Positions 9,601-17,990 of a stretch of DNA of 64,000 nucleotides are shown piece after piece. Every line of letters begins with the position of its first letter. The first letter of the stretch is position 1. Location: NCBI RefSeq assembly GCF_009762795.1, contig NZ_CP046400.1, forward strand, positions 3,201,501 through 3,265,500. The letters are read 5' to 3'. A program made the position numbers and the translations under genes. Under the pieces are notes generated by a model. It was not told the origin of the DNA. It searched no databases and saw nothing but the letters and a program-made list of their open reading frames with translations. This DNA comes from Pseudodesulfovibrio cashew. Its GTDB lineage: Bacteria; Desulfobacterota; Desulfovibrionia; Desulfovibrionales; Desulfovibrionaceae.

Positions 9601-10356
9601 GATCTCAATCAGCTTCTGGTGATTGCGCTGCACGGAGCAGTCGCGTTCGTCGAAGCAGAAAATGTTGCCATACTGATCAGCCACCACCTGGATTTCAATG
9701 TGCCGGACGGACGTCAGGAGTTTTTCCACGTAGAGGCGCGGATTGCCGAAGGAGGCCTGCGCCAAAGCGGACGCCTTGGAGAACGCGTTCTCCAGGTCCT
9801 CCTCCTTGTAGACCTCGTAAATGCCGCGACCGCCTCCGCCGCCCTCGGCCTTGAGCATGACCGGGAATCCGATTTCCTTTGCAATCTCACGAGCTTCCGG
9901 GATAGACACTGCACCTTCGGAACCGGGTACGACCGGCACATCCTGCTCGATCGCAAGTTTTCGGACGGCCACTTTGTTTCCGAGGACACGCATGGGCTCC
10001 TGCTCGGGACCGATAAAAATAATGCCTGCTTCCTTGCACTTGGCGGGGAAGGAATCATCTTCGGAGCCGAATCCCCAGCCAGGATGGATGGCGACCACGC
10101 CATCAGCCTTGGCCTTGCGGATGACCCTGTCCATATCGAGATAAGCGCGAGGATCGGAACCGAGCATGAGCAGCTCGTTGGCGCCGGAGGTCGCGGGGGA
10201 TGTTTTATCCACGTCCGTGGCGGTCATGATCGCCTTGGCGTTGAACATTTCCGTGATGGAACGGCAAATGCGCCGAGCCGGGATGCCCCGGTTGGCTACA
10301 AGAATCCGCTTCCCCTTGACCTCATCAAGCACCTGTTCAAAGGACTTCGGCTGCAT
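6655..10356 (-). CDS. pyc: pyruvate carboxylase, divergent form with C-terminal zinc ribbon
   Basis: A 1233-residue single-chain biotin carboxylase/carboxyltransferase. The biotin carboxylase part (residues 1 to about 470) has the glycine-rich ATP loop (KAEGGGGGRGIYE). The carboxyltransferase barrel has LKDMAGVCPP, the usual site of the carbamylated lysine, and a metal-site-like HSHRHYTDG. The biotin lysine is about residue 1164 in ISIMKQEKSVLSP. Beyond the biotin domain the protein ends with CPTC (1211-1214) and CPNC (1226-1229), a zinc ribbon not usual in this family. Several barrel motifs differ from classical enzymes (TTRDITQSNSGNRFRL, ENGGGAHFHVAM), so pyruvate as substrate is supported mainly by family and by neighbours birA and the PEP-synthase-like gene. 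AAGGAG lies 13 bases before the ATG, a long spacing. Confidence 0.88.
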   Translation of the reverse strand: MQPKSFEQVLDEVKGKRILVANRGIPARRICRSITEMFNAKAIMTATDVDKTSPATSGANELLMLGSDPRAYLDMDRVIRKAKADGVVAIHPGWGFGSEDDSFPAKCKEAGIIFIGPEQEPMRVLGNKVAVRKLAIEQDVPVVPGSEGAVSIPEAREIAKEIGFPVMLKAEGGGGGRGIYEVYKEEDLENAFSKASALAQASFGNPRLYVEKLLTSVRHIEIQVVADQYGNIFCFDERDCSVQRNHQKLIEITPSPWPKFTPELREQLKEYSRKLVAAVGYYSLATVEFLVDTDGVPYLIEVNTRLQVEHGITECRYGIDLVEEQIAIAFGAELRLSEEKTKPYQWAFQCRINCEDPQKGFEPNSGRITRYVSPGGQGIRIDSCVGDGYRFPSNYDSAAALLIAYGNSWKKVDALMSRALREYMIGGLKTTIPFHRKIVDHKKFIEADYDTNFVRQNYAELMDYSDREPDSLRMTRLVAEISALGHNQYVRLGEYRGREDKRLGRFELADAPEVSSWFEPNITRGMDRDTILDTLRSDREAGIIHMTDTTTRDITQSNSGNRFRLAEDAIVGPSLDKCGFFSLENGGGAHFHVAMLANMTYPFTEAAEWNKFAPQTLKQILVRSTNVLGYKPQPKNVMRMTGEMINEHYDVIRCFDFLNHIENMRPFAEVALSSNKNIFEPALSLSWAKGFGVDRYMAVTDEIIRMCADVAGVSQKKVERMIILGLKDMAGVCPPRFMRELIGSITAKYPELVIHSHRHYTDGLFVPTMGAAAEAGAHIVDVAVGASVRWYGQGEVLSTAAYIEDEIGLKTHLDKDMIRATNFKLKQIMPYYDKYTAPYFQGIDHDVVRHGMPGGATSSSQEGALKQGYIKLLPYMLKFLEGTRKIVRYHDVTPGSQITWNTAFLAVTGAYKRGGEREVRRLLNILDIVNLCKEEELTSLERDARLDLYRDANDAFRNLLLGKFGRLPLGFPEDWVYRSAFGKGWETAITERVEVSPLTTLEDVDLAAEKAALQKRLHRQPTEEEFVMYLNHPGDAITTIEFCEKYGNINNLPVDVWFEGLEKGEILNFQGDCKKPHIMRILDISEPDENGMVVVRYVLDSEIMSHQVKVAEPEAGAKDAMEMADSGNPYHVGSPSNGDLWVTHVRPGDKVKVGEELFNISIMKQEKSVLSPIDGMVRRVIKSANYTEDKKMIPVVEGELIVELGPVAGICPTCKMEVPGEEFNFCPNCGQKM

Positions 10357-10422
10357 GGATACACTGATCTCCTTGGCAATAATAAGAAAAATTTATTCCG
10401 CTGTTCTCTGCCACTTGATATT

Positions 10423-11343
10423 CTACAGAGGAATAATGGAACCGGAGAAGAGAACCCCTTCTCCTTCCGGACGGCGTACAACAAGTCCGCCTTCTGGCGA
10501 AATGCCAATTATTTCGGCTTGAAATGATAGACCCTCTCTCTCGTGAACCAGAATGCGGCGCCCCAACCAGGCCAGTCGGGGGAGCATAGCCGAAACAAAC
10601 TGGGGAGGCTTCAACTCGCCGAGCAAGACTATATACATCTTTTTCCACCGGTTCACAAGCGTATGCCACATTCCCACGGTGGTGGGCACACCTCTCCCCG
10701 TTTGCATAATTCCGGCTGGGACCGAACGATCTTCTCGCATCAAGGAGTCAGACGGTGACTCGATAAGATTTATGCCCAACCCAAGAATATCCACTTCTTT
10801 TTTGCTTTCAATAAGCATCCCTCCGACCTTCCTGTCGTTCTGAAGGAGGTCGTTGGGCCATTTCACCTCAAGCTGCGCCCCCTGTTCCCCGAGGATTTCT
10901 GCAATCATGTAACCGCACAATAGCGGAAGCAATTTCCCGTAGGCAGTAGACCATTCACTTTCGGTCGGAGCTTTGGGCAAAACCACCGAAGCGAACAAAT
11001 TCCCCGGAGGCGATGACCAGGGACGACGCAATTGGCCACGTCCACCGGTCTGTGTAAGGGCGACAACCGAACCCCACTCACCTACGGCGCCCTGCTCGTA
11101 CAGAAGACGGGCTGCCTCCATGGTTGAGAAGCAGCGGCCCACTATGACGATAGTGGTTTCGCACTCTTTTGAGGCTTGGCGAAACCGCCCAATTCCTGGC
11201 ATCTCAAGAGGATCAGCCCATTCTCCGCATAGAGCCAGCCCTTCTTCCCAATTTTGGGTTAGAGGGCCGGAATTCTCAAGAGAAGCCCCTCCGGGCAAGG
11301 CTTCATCCTCGGGTTCCCATAGAAAAATTCCAGGTGGCAGCAT
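10423..11343 (-). CDS. birA: biotin--[acetyl-CoA/pyruvate carboxylase] ligase
   Basis: A 306-residue biotin protein ligase. The catalytic core has GGRGQLRRPWSSPPGNLF, the biotinyl-5'-AMP loop, and VKWPNDLLQNDRKVGGMLIE, the ATP/biotin lysine segment, followed by LGLGINL. The small C-terminal beta domain ends the protein. There is no N-terminal helix-turn-helix; instead there is an extension of about 70 residues of unknown use, so it is not expected to be a DNA-binding repressor. It lies 66 bases upstream of pyc on the same strand and most likely charges that enzyme with biotin. The ATG at 11343 has AAGGT seven bases before it. That ATG overlaps by two bases a possible start of the divergent CCA gene. 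Confidence 0.9.
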   Translation of the reverse strand: MLPPGIFLWEPEDEALPGGASLENSGPLTQNWEEGLALCGEWADPLEMPGIGRFRQASKECETTIVIVGRCFSTMEAARLLYEQGAVGEWGSVVALTQTGGRGQLRRPWSSPPGNLFASVVLPKAPTESEWSTAYGKLLPLLCGYMIAEILGEQGAQLEVKWPNDLLQNDRKVGGMLIESKKEVDILGLGINLIESPSDSLMREDRSVPAGIMQTGRGVPTTVGMWHTLVNRWKKMYIVLLGELKPPQFVSAMLPRLAWLGRRILVHEREGLSFQAEIIGISPEGGLVVRRPEGEGVLFSGSIIPL

Positions 11344-11371
11344 GAGTTACCTTGTGATATTGATTAAGGAA

Positions 11372-12484
11372 ATGAAAGTCTATCTGGCTGGCGGCGCTGT
11401 CCGCGACATACTTCTCGGCAAGCCCATCAAGGACCGCGACTACCTCGTGACGGACACGACCCGGCAAGAATTCGAAGCGCGCTTTCCTGCGGCTCGGGAG
11501 GTCGGCCACACCTTTCCGGTGTACCTTTTGGAAAGGATGGAATTCTCCTTCCCCCGGGCCGAGACACTTGAAGAAGAAATAAAGTCCAGAGACCTTACTG
11601 TCAATGCGATGCTCCTGGATGAGGACGGGGAATTGATCGCTCATCCTCAAGCGCTTGACGACCTTGTGAACCGAGTTCTCAGACCGGCCGCTCCCGATTC
11701 CCTTACTTCGGACCCACTCAGGGTTTTCCGCGCCGCAAGGTTCTGGGCCAGATTCCCGGACTTCACTCCCCACCCGGAGTTGCGAGCCGCCATGTCCGCA
11801 GTAGCCGAGGCCGGACTTCTGGAGACCATCGCCCCGGACCGCGTGGGACAGGAGACCATCAAGGCTCTCAACTCTCCTAAACCGGGTAATTTCCTTCAAC
11901 TTCTGGCGGAAACACGTTGCCTGTCGCCGTGGTTCCGGGAATTCCAGGGGGGCATGACCATTCCGGCGGGTCCGCCCGCATACCACGACACACACGTCAT
12001 CGGCCATACCTGTCGGATCATGGACAGGCTGGCCGGAGACGAAATCGCCGTTTGGATGGGACTCTGCCATGACCTGGGGAAAATGCTATCCGATCCGAAA
12101 TTCCTCCCGCGACACCATGGGCACGACAAGCGAGGCATCGGACCGGCCGAGTCACTTGCCAAGCGCATCCGCCTGTCCAATGCGCACGTCACGGCTGGCA
12201 TAAAGGCGGCCCAATGGCACATGACCGCCGCCAGATATGAGGAACTCCGCCCCGGCACCCGTGTAGATCTGCTCATGGATCTCCATCTCTCTCGTACCGT
12301 AGCTCCCCTGTTCGCCCTGATCGTGGCCGATACGGGGGTCGATCTTCTTTCGCAGGCCAAGACTGATCTGGAATCCATACTTGCAGTATCTCTTCCACCT
12401 GAATCGAGAAACCTTGGCAGCAAGTCCGGCCAGATCCTGCGTGAACTCCGTGCGGCAGTGCTCGGGAGAAGCAAGAAGCGGTAA
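11372..12484 (+). CDS. cca: CCA-adding tRNA nucleotidyltransferase with HD domain
   Basis: A 370-residue enzyme that builds or repairs the 3' CCA end of tRNAs. The nucleotidyltransferase head has GGAVRDILLG, the catalytic KDRDYLV (DxD) and SRDLTVNAML. An HD phosphohydrolase domain lies in the second half (YHDTHVIGHTCRIMDR and LCHDLGK). The order resembles the E. coli enzyme. I chose the ATG at 11372 because it matches the family N-terminus (MKVYLAGGAVRD). The ATG at 11342, ten codons upstream, has a better ribosome site (AGGTGG) and would overlap the birA start. The choice is uncertain. Confidence 0.9.
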   Translation: MKVYLAGGAVRDILLGKPIKDRDYLVTDTTRQEFEARFPAAREVGHTFPVYLLERMEFSFPRAETLEEEIKSRDLTVNAMLLDEDGELIAHPQALDDLVNRVLRPAAPDSLTSDPLRVFRAARFWARFPDFTPHPELRAAMSAVAEAGLLETIAPDRVGQETIKALNSPKPGNFLQLLAETRCLSPWFREFQGGMTIPAGPPAYHDTHVIGHTCRIMDRLAGDEIAVWMGLCHDLGKMLSDPKFLPRHHGHDKRGIGPAESLAKRIRLSNAHVTAGIKAAQWHMTAARYEELRPGTRVDLLMDLHLSRTVAPLFALIVADTGVDLLSQAKTDLESILAVSLPPESRNLGSKSGQILRELRAAVLGRSKKR

Positions 12485-12494
12485 CAACTTTTTT

Positions 12495-12522
12495 TTGACA
12501 GGAATTCCGCGCGTATTATAAT
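12495..12522 (+). promoter_or_regulatory. consensus sigma-70 promoter
   Basis: TTGACA (12495-12500), a 16-base spacer and TATAAT (12517-12522): both hexamers are exact consensus. It is about 70 bases before the DHH phosphoesterase gene and is the strongest-looking vegetative promoter in the window. Confidence 0.88.
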
Positions 12523-12593
12523 TGAAAAACAATTGTGCGCTGTTAGGTTTATCGAAACCGTTATAAAAACACGCTTACCCCCGGAGTTGCCAC

Positions 12594-13511
12594 ATGCGCC
12601 TCGTCACGAGATCCGACTTTGATGGATTGGCTTGCGCCACCTTACTCAAACACCTCGGCATAATTGACGATTATCTTTTCGCTCACCCCAAGGATCTTCA
12701 GGACGGCAAGGTAGAGGTCACCAGCAAAGACGTCCTTGCCAATGTCCCATACGTAGAGGGGTGCGGACTCTGGTTCGACCACCATCAAAGTGAGATGGAA
12801 CGACTGGGCGAGATACAGTTCGAGGGGGCCTCGAAGCCGTTGCTCAGTTGTGCAAGGGTCATCTATGAATACTATGGGGCGGACAAATTTCCTGAGAGCT
12901 TCAACCCTATGCTGACGGCCGTGGATAAAGTCGACTCCGCTGACCTGACCATAAGCGATATCACAGACCCGGAAGGGTGGATAATGCTCGGGTATATCAT
13001 GGACCCGAGGACCGGCCTTGGACGCTACCGCGACTACCGCATTTCCAACTACCAGCTCATGCTCGACATGATCGAATACTGCCGCATCTACACGGCAGAC
13101 GAGATAATGGCCCTTCCCGACGTGCAGGAGCGAATCGAGCGCTACAGGCAGGACAAGGACGCCTACATCAACATGCTCAAGGAAAACACAAAGTTGTACG
13201 GCAACGCCATGGTCATGGATCTTCGCAGACTGGACAGGATTTACTGTGGCAACCGCTTCATGATCTACACCCTCTTCCCCGACTGCAACGTATCCATCCG
13301 GGTCATCTGGGGATTCAAGAAGCAAAACGTCGTCTTTACCGTAGGACATTCCATTACGAACAGAACATGCAAAACAAACATCGGCAAGCTCATGCTCTCG
13401 CTTGGTGGCGGTGGGCACCGCATGGTCGGGACCTGTCAGGTAGCCGAAAGCGAGGTGTCTGAAACCTTGAAGACGATTTTAGATCAACTCAGTGCCGATG
13501 AAGCCAAATGA
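12594..13511 (+). CDS. DHH family phosphoesterase
   Basis: A 305-residue protein of the DHH/DHHA1 family (exopolyphosphatase-like, NrnA-like). The metal-binding motifs are TRSDFDGLACATLL at the N-terminus and LWFDHHQSE near residue 65. The C-terminal DHHA1 substrate-binding motif is LGGGGHRMVGTCQV. Relatives hydrolyse short oligonucleotides, cyclic dinucleotide products or polyphosphate; the sequence alone does not settle the substrate. It is driven by a consensus promoter and ends with an ATGA overlap with the receiver-domain gene, so the two proteins are translationally coupled. No transmembrane or sensor domain is present. Confidence 0.85.
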   Translation: MRLVTRSDFDGLACATLLKHLGIIDDYLFAHPKDLQDGKVEVTSKDVLANVPYVEGCGLWFDHHQSEMERLGEIQFEGASKPLLSCARVIYEYYGADKFPESFNPMLTAVDKVDSADLTISDITDPEGWIMLGYIMDPRTGLGRYRDYRISNYQLMLDMIEYCRIYTADEIMALPDVQERIERYRQDKDAYINMLKENTKLYGNAMVMDLRRLDRIYCGNRFMIYTLFPDCNVSIRVIWGFKKQNVVFTVGHSITNRTCKTNIGKLMLSLGGGGHRMVGTCQVAESEVSETLKTILDQLSADEAK

Positions 13512-13927
13512 AACCGTTGATCCCAACTCAAAGACGCTTTCTCATAGTGGATGACGATGAGCGATTCGCCCTTCTCGTCGCCAAACGCCTTGAAAATACT
13601 GCCCAGTGCGTCGTAGTTCTGTCCGGGGAGGACGCGCTCTTACAGTTTGAATACCACCTCCGGGAGAAAGCCCCGTTTTCCGTAGTATTCATGGACATCG
13701 GCATGCCGGAAATGGATGGTCACGCCGTGGTGGAGCGCATGCGTGAAATCGAACGCCGACAAGATGTTTCACCGGTGAATTCTTTCAAATTGATCATGCT
13801 TACGAGCCATAAGGACATCTCCAACGTCAGCAAGGCCTTCTTCCACAATGACGCCGACGCGTATATCCACAAGGCGGAAATCAATACAAAGCTGCATGAG
13901 GAGTTACGCAACCTCGACCTGATTTAA
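13508..13927 (+). CDS. stand-alone response-regulator receiver protein
   Basis: A 139-residue protein made only of a receiver domain. The acidic pocket is VDDDE, the phosphorylated Asp is in VVFMDIGMPEMDG, the switch Thr in LIMLTSHKD and the Lys in YIHKAEI. With no output domain, it would act by protein contact, like CheY or Spo0F. Its ATG overlaps the stop of the DHH phosphoesterase by four bases (13508-13511), suggesting a functional link. The cognate kinase is not adjacent. Confidence 0.9.
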   Translation: MKPLIPTQRRFLIVDDDERFALLVAKRLENTAQCVVVLSGEDALLQFEYHLREKAPFSVVFMDIGMPEMDGHAVVERMREIERRQDVSPVNSFKLIMLTSHKDISNVSKAFFHNDADAYIHKAEINTKLHEELRNLDLI

Positions 13928-13935
13928 AAAACACG

Positions 13936-14715
13936 TCATTCGCTCCCAACAAGCATACGCTGTAGTACGGACCGAACCTCGTCAACTCTGCCGGGAAACA
14001 TCTGCCAGCAAAAATCGCGTATCGCAGGCTTCACCTCGGCAAGACGGGGAAGGTCCTGCACGACCGGCAAACCCAACCCATCGAAATCCAATGGTTTGAA
14101 TTTTAGATCCTCGTCCAGGCTGCATTCATCCAGACGGCAGGATTCACCGATGAAAAGTTCCTTTTCAGCCAATTCCGGGTCCATGGCCTTGACGTAGCGC
14201 AGGGTCTCACTGGGTGACATGACCCGATTGACTTGGTCGACTTTTTCATTGATGTGCTCTGCCAAAGCCTTGAGGCGGATATAATGCACGGTGAGGCGCT
14301 TGCGCCCCGTCTGATCGGGATCGGGATAGTATCGACCATTCAGATATTCGTCCGCGATCTTCTGAAATCTTTCATAAGCCATGCAAACACACCGTTCATA
14401 ACGCCCGCGTACGGTCAGGGCGAACGGTATCGATTCAAGAAAAGGCACGACCTCTCCTTCCGGAAAAGGAATACATGAGGGAAGGATATCCAGAGCAATG
14501 TAGAAATTCCGTGCGGTAGTGCGGTCCAATAGAAGCGCATGCAGACGGGCCGCTGCCAGGGAGAGTTTGGGACCGATCTTGCGGAAGTCCTCCACCATCA
14601 GCTGAAAGCCCTCGATCATGTTGTCCAAGTCCTTTCTATGCCCGAAGTAGGACTCGGCCATATCCGCGACCACATCCTGCTGCAATTGATCGGCGAAATC
14701 CTTCAAATCAGACAT
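13936..14715 (-). CDS. conserved-looking protein of unknown function
   Basis: A 259-residue protein that I cannot assign to a family. It is mostly helical by composition, has no membrane segment or signal peptide, and has a few scattered Cys. Recognisable stretches include ADMAESYFGHRKDLDNM and RRYERCVCMAYERF-like helices, and a C-terminal proline-rich turn (LGLPVVQDLPRLAEVKP). The ATG at 14715 follows AGGAG; the frame is open further upstream but without a good ribosome site. It converges with the receiver gene (8-base gap) and diverges from the SucC-SucD fusion. Confidence 0.75.
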   Translation of the reverse strand: MSDLKDFADQLQQDVVADMAESYFGHRKDLDNMIEGFQLMVEDFRKIGPKLSLAAARLHALLLDRTTARNFYIALDILPSCIPFPEGEVVPFLESIPFALTVRGRYERCVCMAYERFQKIADEYLNGRYYPDPDQTGRKRLTVHYIRLKALAEHINEKVDQVNRVMSPSETLRYVKAMDPELAEKELFIGESCRLDECSLDEDLKFKPLDFDGLGLPVVQDLPRLAEVKPAIRDFCWQMFPGRVDEVRSVLQRMLVGSE

Positions 14716-14839
14716 GGGAACTCCTGGCGGATTTATCCATAATGTCTTAATGTACCTCCGATTCTTTTTAACGGCAACAACAGCGCGCCGGAACTTCAAG
14801 TCCGGCAGGAATCCGACACCCCAACCCCATGAGCGAGTC

Positions 14840-16918
14840 ATGCTGCTGAACGAACATAAGAGCAAACTACTATTCTCCAAAGCCAACATCCCCGTTCCTC
14901 CCGGCATCGAAATACATCCAGGCGATGAGGACAGTGCTCGGCCAGACTTTCCCTTGCCCTGGTTCCTGAAATCTCAGGTGCTCACCGGCGGTCGAGGCAA
15001 GGCGGGCGGCATCCAGCGGGTGGTCAACGCTGCAGAACTGGGGCCTGTCGCCAGAAAGCTGTTTGCTTTGAAAATCAATAGGAACGAAGTGCCCTTCATC
15101 CGCGTGGAGCCGGCTGCAGACATCCGGCACGAATTCTACCTCTCCCTAACCGTCTCCCGTGAACGCCGATGCATCCTGCTCACTGCCGGACGGAGCGGAG
15201 GAATTGAAATCGAAAACCTCGGCAGGGACAATCTGTTGATACAGGAAATCCATCTTCCCAACGGACTGGCTGCGCATCAGGTCCGGGCGGCGTTCTTCCA
15301 CATGGGACTAGAAAAGGAGTACTTCAAGCCCTTTGCAGAGCTACTGCAAAACCTTTTTGCCGCCATGCTCGATTCCGGCCTGCTTCTGGCGGAAATCAAT
15401 CCGCTTGTCATCACCAACCAGGGTACTCTTCTCGCCCTGGACGGCAAGGTGGAAATCGACGACAACTATGCCGAGATCCACCCAGAGGCAGAAGCATATT
15501 ATCAGCCCGAACACGCGACCCAAGAGGAAAACGCAGCCCGCGAAGCAGGCCTTTCCTTCGTCAAGCTGCCGGGCTGGGTGGGACTCATGGTCAATGGAGC
15601 CGGCCTGGCCATGGCCACCATGGACCTGCTCAACTTTTCCGGCCTTCCCGCCGCCAATTTCCTCGACTTAGGAGGAGCCGCCGACCAGCAGCGGATGCGC
15701 ACGGCCATGGACCTGCTCTTTGGTGACGACAAGGCAAAAGCCATCTTCATAAATCTTTTCGGCGGGATACTCTCATGTGAGAAGGTGGCCCGGGCACTGG
15801 AGGGAGCGCTGGGCGGCGAAGCACCGCCCAAACCCGTAGTGGTCCGCATGGCAGGCAAGGACGCTGAAGGAGGACTGGCTGTTCTCAAGGAACTTGACGT
15901 GGCCAATGTCCATGTGGCGAAAGATATGCAATCAGCCATTTCCATCCTCGACACCCTCAAACCGGCCACGGCCGCAGCAATCGAATTCCCGGTACCGGAA
16001 TTACCCAAACCCTGTAGCAGACCGGCCAAGACAGGCTATCGATCCGATCAAACATTCGGCATTGACCGGGATACACCGGTCCTTGTCCAGGGCATAACGG
16101 GCAAGATCGGCCAGCTCCATACACAATTGATGCTGGAATACGGAACCAACATCGTGGCCGGCGTCACTCCGTTCAAGGGCGGCATGAAGACGCTCGGCAT
16201 CCCGGTTTACAACTCCATCGCCGAGGCCAAACGGAATCATGACATCGGCGTCTCCATCATTTTCGTACCACCGCCCATGGCCGCAGACGCAATCCTTGAA
16301 GCCGCGGCCAATGAAATTCCTTGGGCAGCCTGCATAACCGAGGGCATCCCGCAGCATGATATGTTAGCCGCTTTAAAACAGGCCGAAAACTCCCCAACGC
16401 GAATAGTCGGCCCGAACACACCGGGAATCATCATCCCGGAACAGACGAAGATAGGCATCCTCCCGGCCTCGCCATTCACACCCGGGCCGGTCGCGATCCT
16501 CTCCCGTAGCGGGACCCTGACATACGAGGTGGCGGCCCGGTTGAGCGCCGCCGGAATCGGCCAATCCATATGCGTAGGGATCGGCGGAGACCCGTTCATA
16601 GGCACGAGTTTCGCTGACCTGTTTGAAATGATTCGCAATCACAATAAAACACGGGCCGTGGTCGTTCTCGGTGAAATCGGTGGACAGGCCGAAGAGAATC
16701 TGGCTGAATACGTCGCGGCGACCGGCTTCGACAAACCGGTCATCTCATTCATCGCCGGTCAGACAGCCCCTCCTGGCAAACGGCTAGGCCATGCCGGAGC
16801 CATTCTCGAAAATGGAGGGGGCATCGACCACAAGCTGGCAACCATGCGCAAAGCGGGTTTCATCCTTTGCCCCAGCCTTGAAGACATGGCCGCGATAACA
16901 CGCGACGCATTGAATTAA
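14840..16918 (+). CDS. fused acyl-CoA synthetase (NDP-forming), SucC-SucD type
   Basis: A 692-residue fusion of the two succinyl-CoA-synthetase-type subunits in the order beta-alpha. The beta half (about 1-390) is an ATP-grasp domain ([17 protein letters not shown]) followed by the [15 protein letters not shown] ligase segment. The alpha half (about 405-692) has the CoA-binding [19 protein letters not shown] and the phosphorylated His651 in [14 protein letters not shown]. The reaction is acyl-CoA + NDP + Pi <-> acid + CoA + NTP. Succinate is the default substrate, but acetate or a branched or aryl acid is possible. The ATG at 14840 matches the family N-terminus ([12 protein letters not shown]), though its ribosome site is weak. 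The fusion avoids the usual two-gene arrangement. Confidence 0.87.
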   Translation: MLLNEHKSKLLFSKANIPVPPGIEIHPGDEDSARPDFPLPWFLKSQVLTGGRGKAGGIQRVVNAAELGPVARKLFALKINRNEVPFIRVEPAADIRHEFYLSLTVSRERRCILLTAGRSGGIEIENLGRDNLLIQEIHLPNGLAAHQVRAAFFHMGLEKEYFKPFAELLQNLFAAMLDSGLLLAEINPLVITNQGTLLALDGKVEIDDNYAEIHPEAEAYYQPEHATQEENAAREAGLSFVKLPGWVGLMVNGAGLAMATMDLLNFSGLPAANFLDLGGAADQQRMRTAMDLLFGDDKAKAIFINLFGGILSCEKVARALEGALGGEAPPKPVVVRMAGKDAEGGLAVLKELDVANVHVAKDMQSAISILDTLKPATAAAIEFPVPELPKPCSRPAKTGYRSDQTFGIDRDTPVLVQGITGKIGQLHTQLMLEYGTNIVAGVTPFKGGMKTLGIPVYNSIAEAKRNHDIGVSIIFVPPPMAADAILEAAANEIPWAACITEGIPQHDMLAALKQAENSPTRIVGPNTPGIIIPEQTKIGILPASPFTPGPVAILSRSGTLTYEVAARLSAAGIGQSICVGIGGDPFIGTSFADLFEMIRNHNKTRAVVVLGEIGGQAEENLAEYVAATGFDKPVISFIAGQTAPPGKRLGHAGAILENGGGIDHKLATMRKAGFILCPSLEDMAAITRDALN

Positions 16919-16930
16919 CTGGATTCTCAA

Positions 16931-17986
16931 TTGAAGATACTGCTTCTGGACTTAGGAAAAAAACTTCGTGGCGGACAGCGCCAGGTCTATTATCTGGCCC
17001 GTCGACTGCACCGAACGCCCGGCTTTGACCCTCTCGTGGCCCTGCCGGGCAAAGCGCCATTGCGTGCCCTGCTTGAAGAAGAAGGCATACCGCATATAGC
17101 GCTGCCCTCTGCAAGCGACCTGAACCCGCTGAATATTTTCAGTTTTTTTCGAATCGTTGCCACCCAGCAGCCGGACATCATCCACACTAACGACGCCAAA
17201 GGCGCTACCCTCGCCGCTCTCGCCAAGGGCTGGCTGGGTGAGTTCAAACTGGTGCACAGCAGGCGAGTATCCTATCCCCTCAAGGCTCGCTCCAGAAAAA
17301 AATACATGGCTGGCGACGCCCTGGTGGCGGTCAGCCGGGAAATTCAGGAAGTCCTGGTGGAAGGCGGCATTCCAAAAGAACGGACGTCCACCATTCACAG
17401 CGGCATCGACGTGGAGCGCTATACCACGGAAAAACGCCACGGCCCTCTGCTGACCATCGGTGCAGTGGGAGCCCTGAGCTCTCAGAAAGGATTCGAGGTC
17501 CTCATCGATGCACTGGCCATCCTCCGCGATGAGGAATGCATACCGGACTGGCAGTGCCTGATAGCTGGCGACGGACCGCTCCTGCAACAACTCAAAGACA
17601 GGGCTGACCAGCAGGGAATCTCCCGCTCCATCCTCTTTCTCGGCTACAGGGACAGCCGCGAGGTACTGCCGGAAATCGATATTCTCACCGTGCCTTCGGT
17701 GGATGGCGAGGGGTCCAACGGCGTGATCAAGGAGGGCTGGGCGTCAGGCACGCCGGTGATCTCCTCCGATCTCCCCTCCAACCTGGAATTGGTCACTCAC
17801 GAACACGACGGCCTGGTATTCGGCAATCGCGACGCCCGGGAACTGGCGGCTTGCATCGTCCGCCTGGCCTCGGATCCGGCACTCGCCGGACAGTTGGCTG
17901 CAAACGGCTCGGAAACCGTGGCCCGTTTCACGGACAAGGTCATGGCCGATAAGTACATGGCCCTCTACAGCAGCCTGCTTTCCTGA
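16931..17986 (+). CDS. GT4-like glycosyltransferase
   Basis: A 351-residue GT-B-fold glycosyltransferase. The N-terminal half has LRGGQRQVYYLARRL and IIHTNDAKGATLAAL. The C-terminal nucleotide-sugar domain has AVGALSSQKGFEVLIDA, LIAGDGPLLQQL and the EX7E-like VPSVDGEGSNGVIKEGWASGTPVI. The acceptor is unknown; such enzymes often act in lipopolysaccharide or other surface-glycan synthesis. The likely start is a TTG at 16931, 12 bases after the acyl-CoA synthetase stop, with a weak ribosome site. Translation may therefore be low or coupled. It converges with the YdjM-like gene, 4 bases away. Confidence 0.85.
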   Translation: MKILLLDLGKKLRGGQRQVYYLARRLHRTPGFDPLVALPGKAPLRALLEEEGIPHIALPSASDLNPLNIFSFFRIVATQQPDIIHTNDAKGATLAALAKGWLGEFKLVHSRRVSYPLKARSRKKYMAGDALVAVSREIQEVLVEGGIPKERTSTIHSGIDVERYTTEKRHGPLLTIGAVGALSSQKGFEVLIDALAILRDEECIPDWQCLIAGDGPLLQQLKDRADQQGISRSILFLGYRDSREVLPEIDILTVPSVDGEGSNGVIKEGWASGTPVISSDLPSNLELVTHEHDGLVFGNRDARELAACIVRLASDPALAGQLAANGSETVARFTDKVMADKYMALYSSLLS

Positions 17987-17990
17987 ATCA

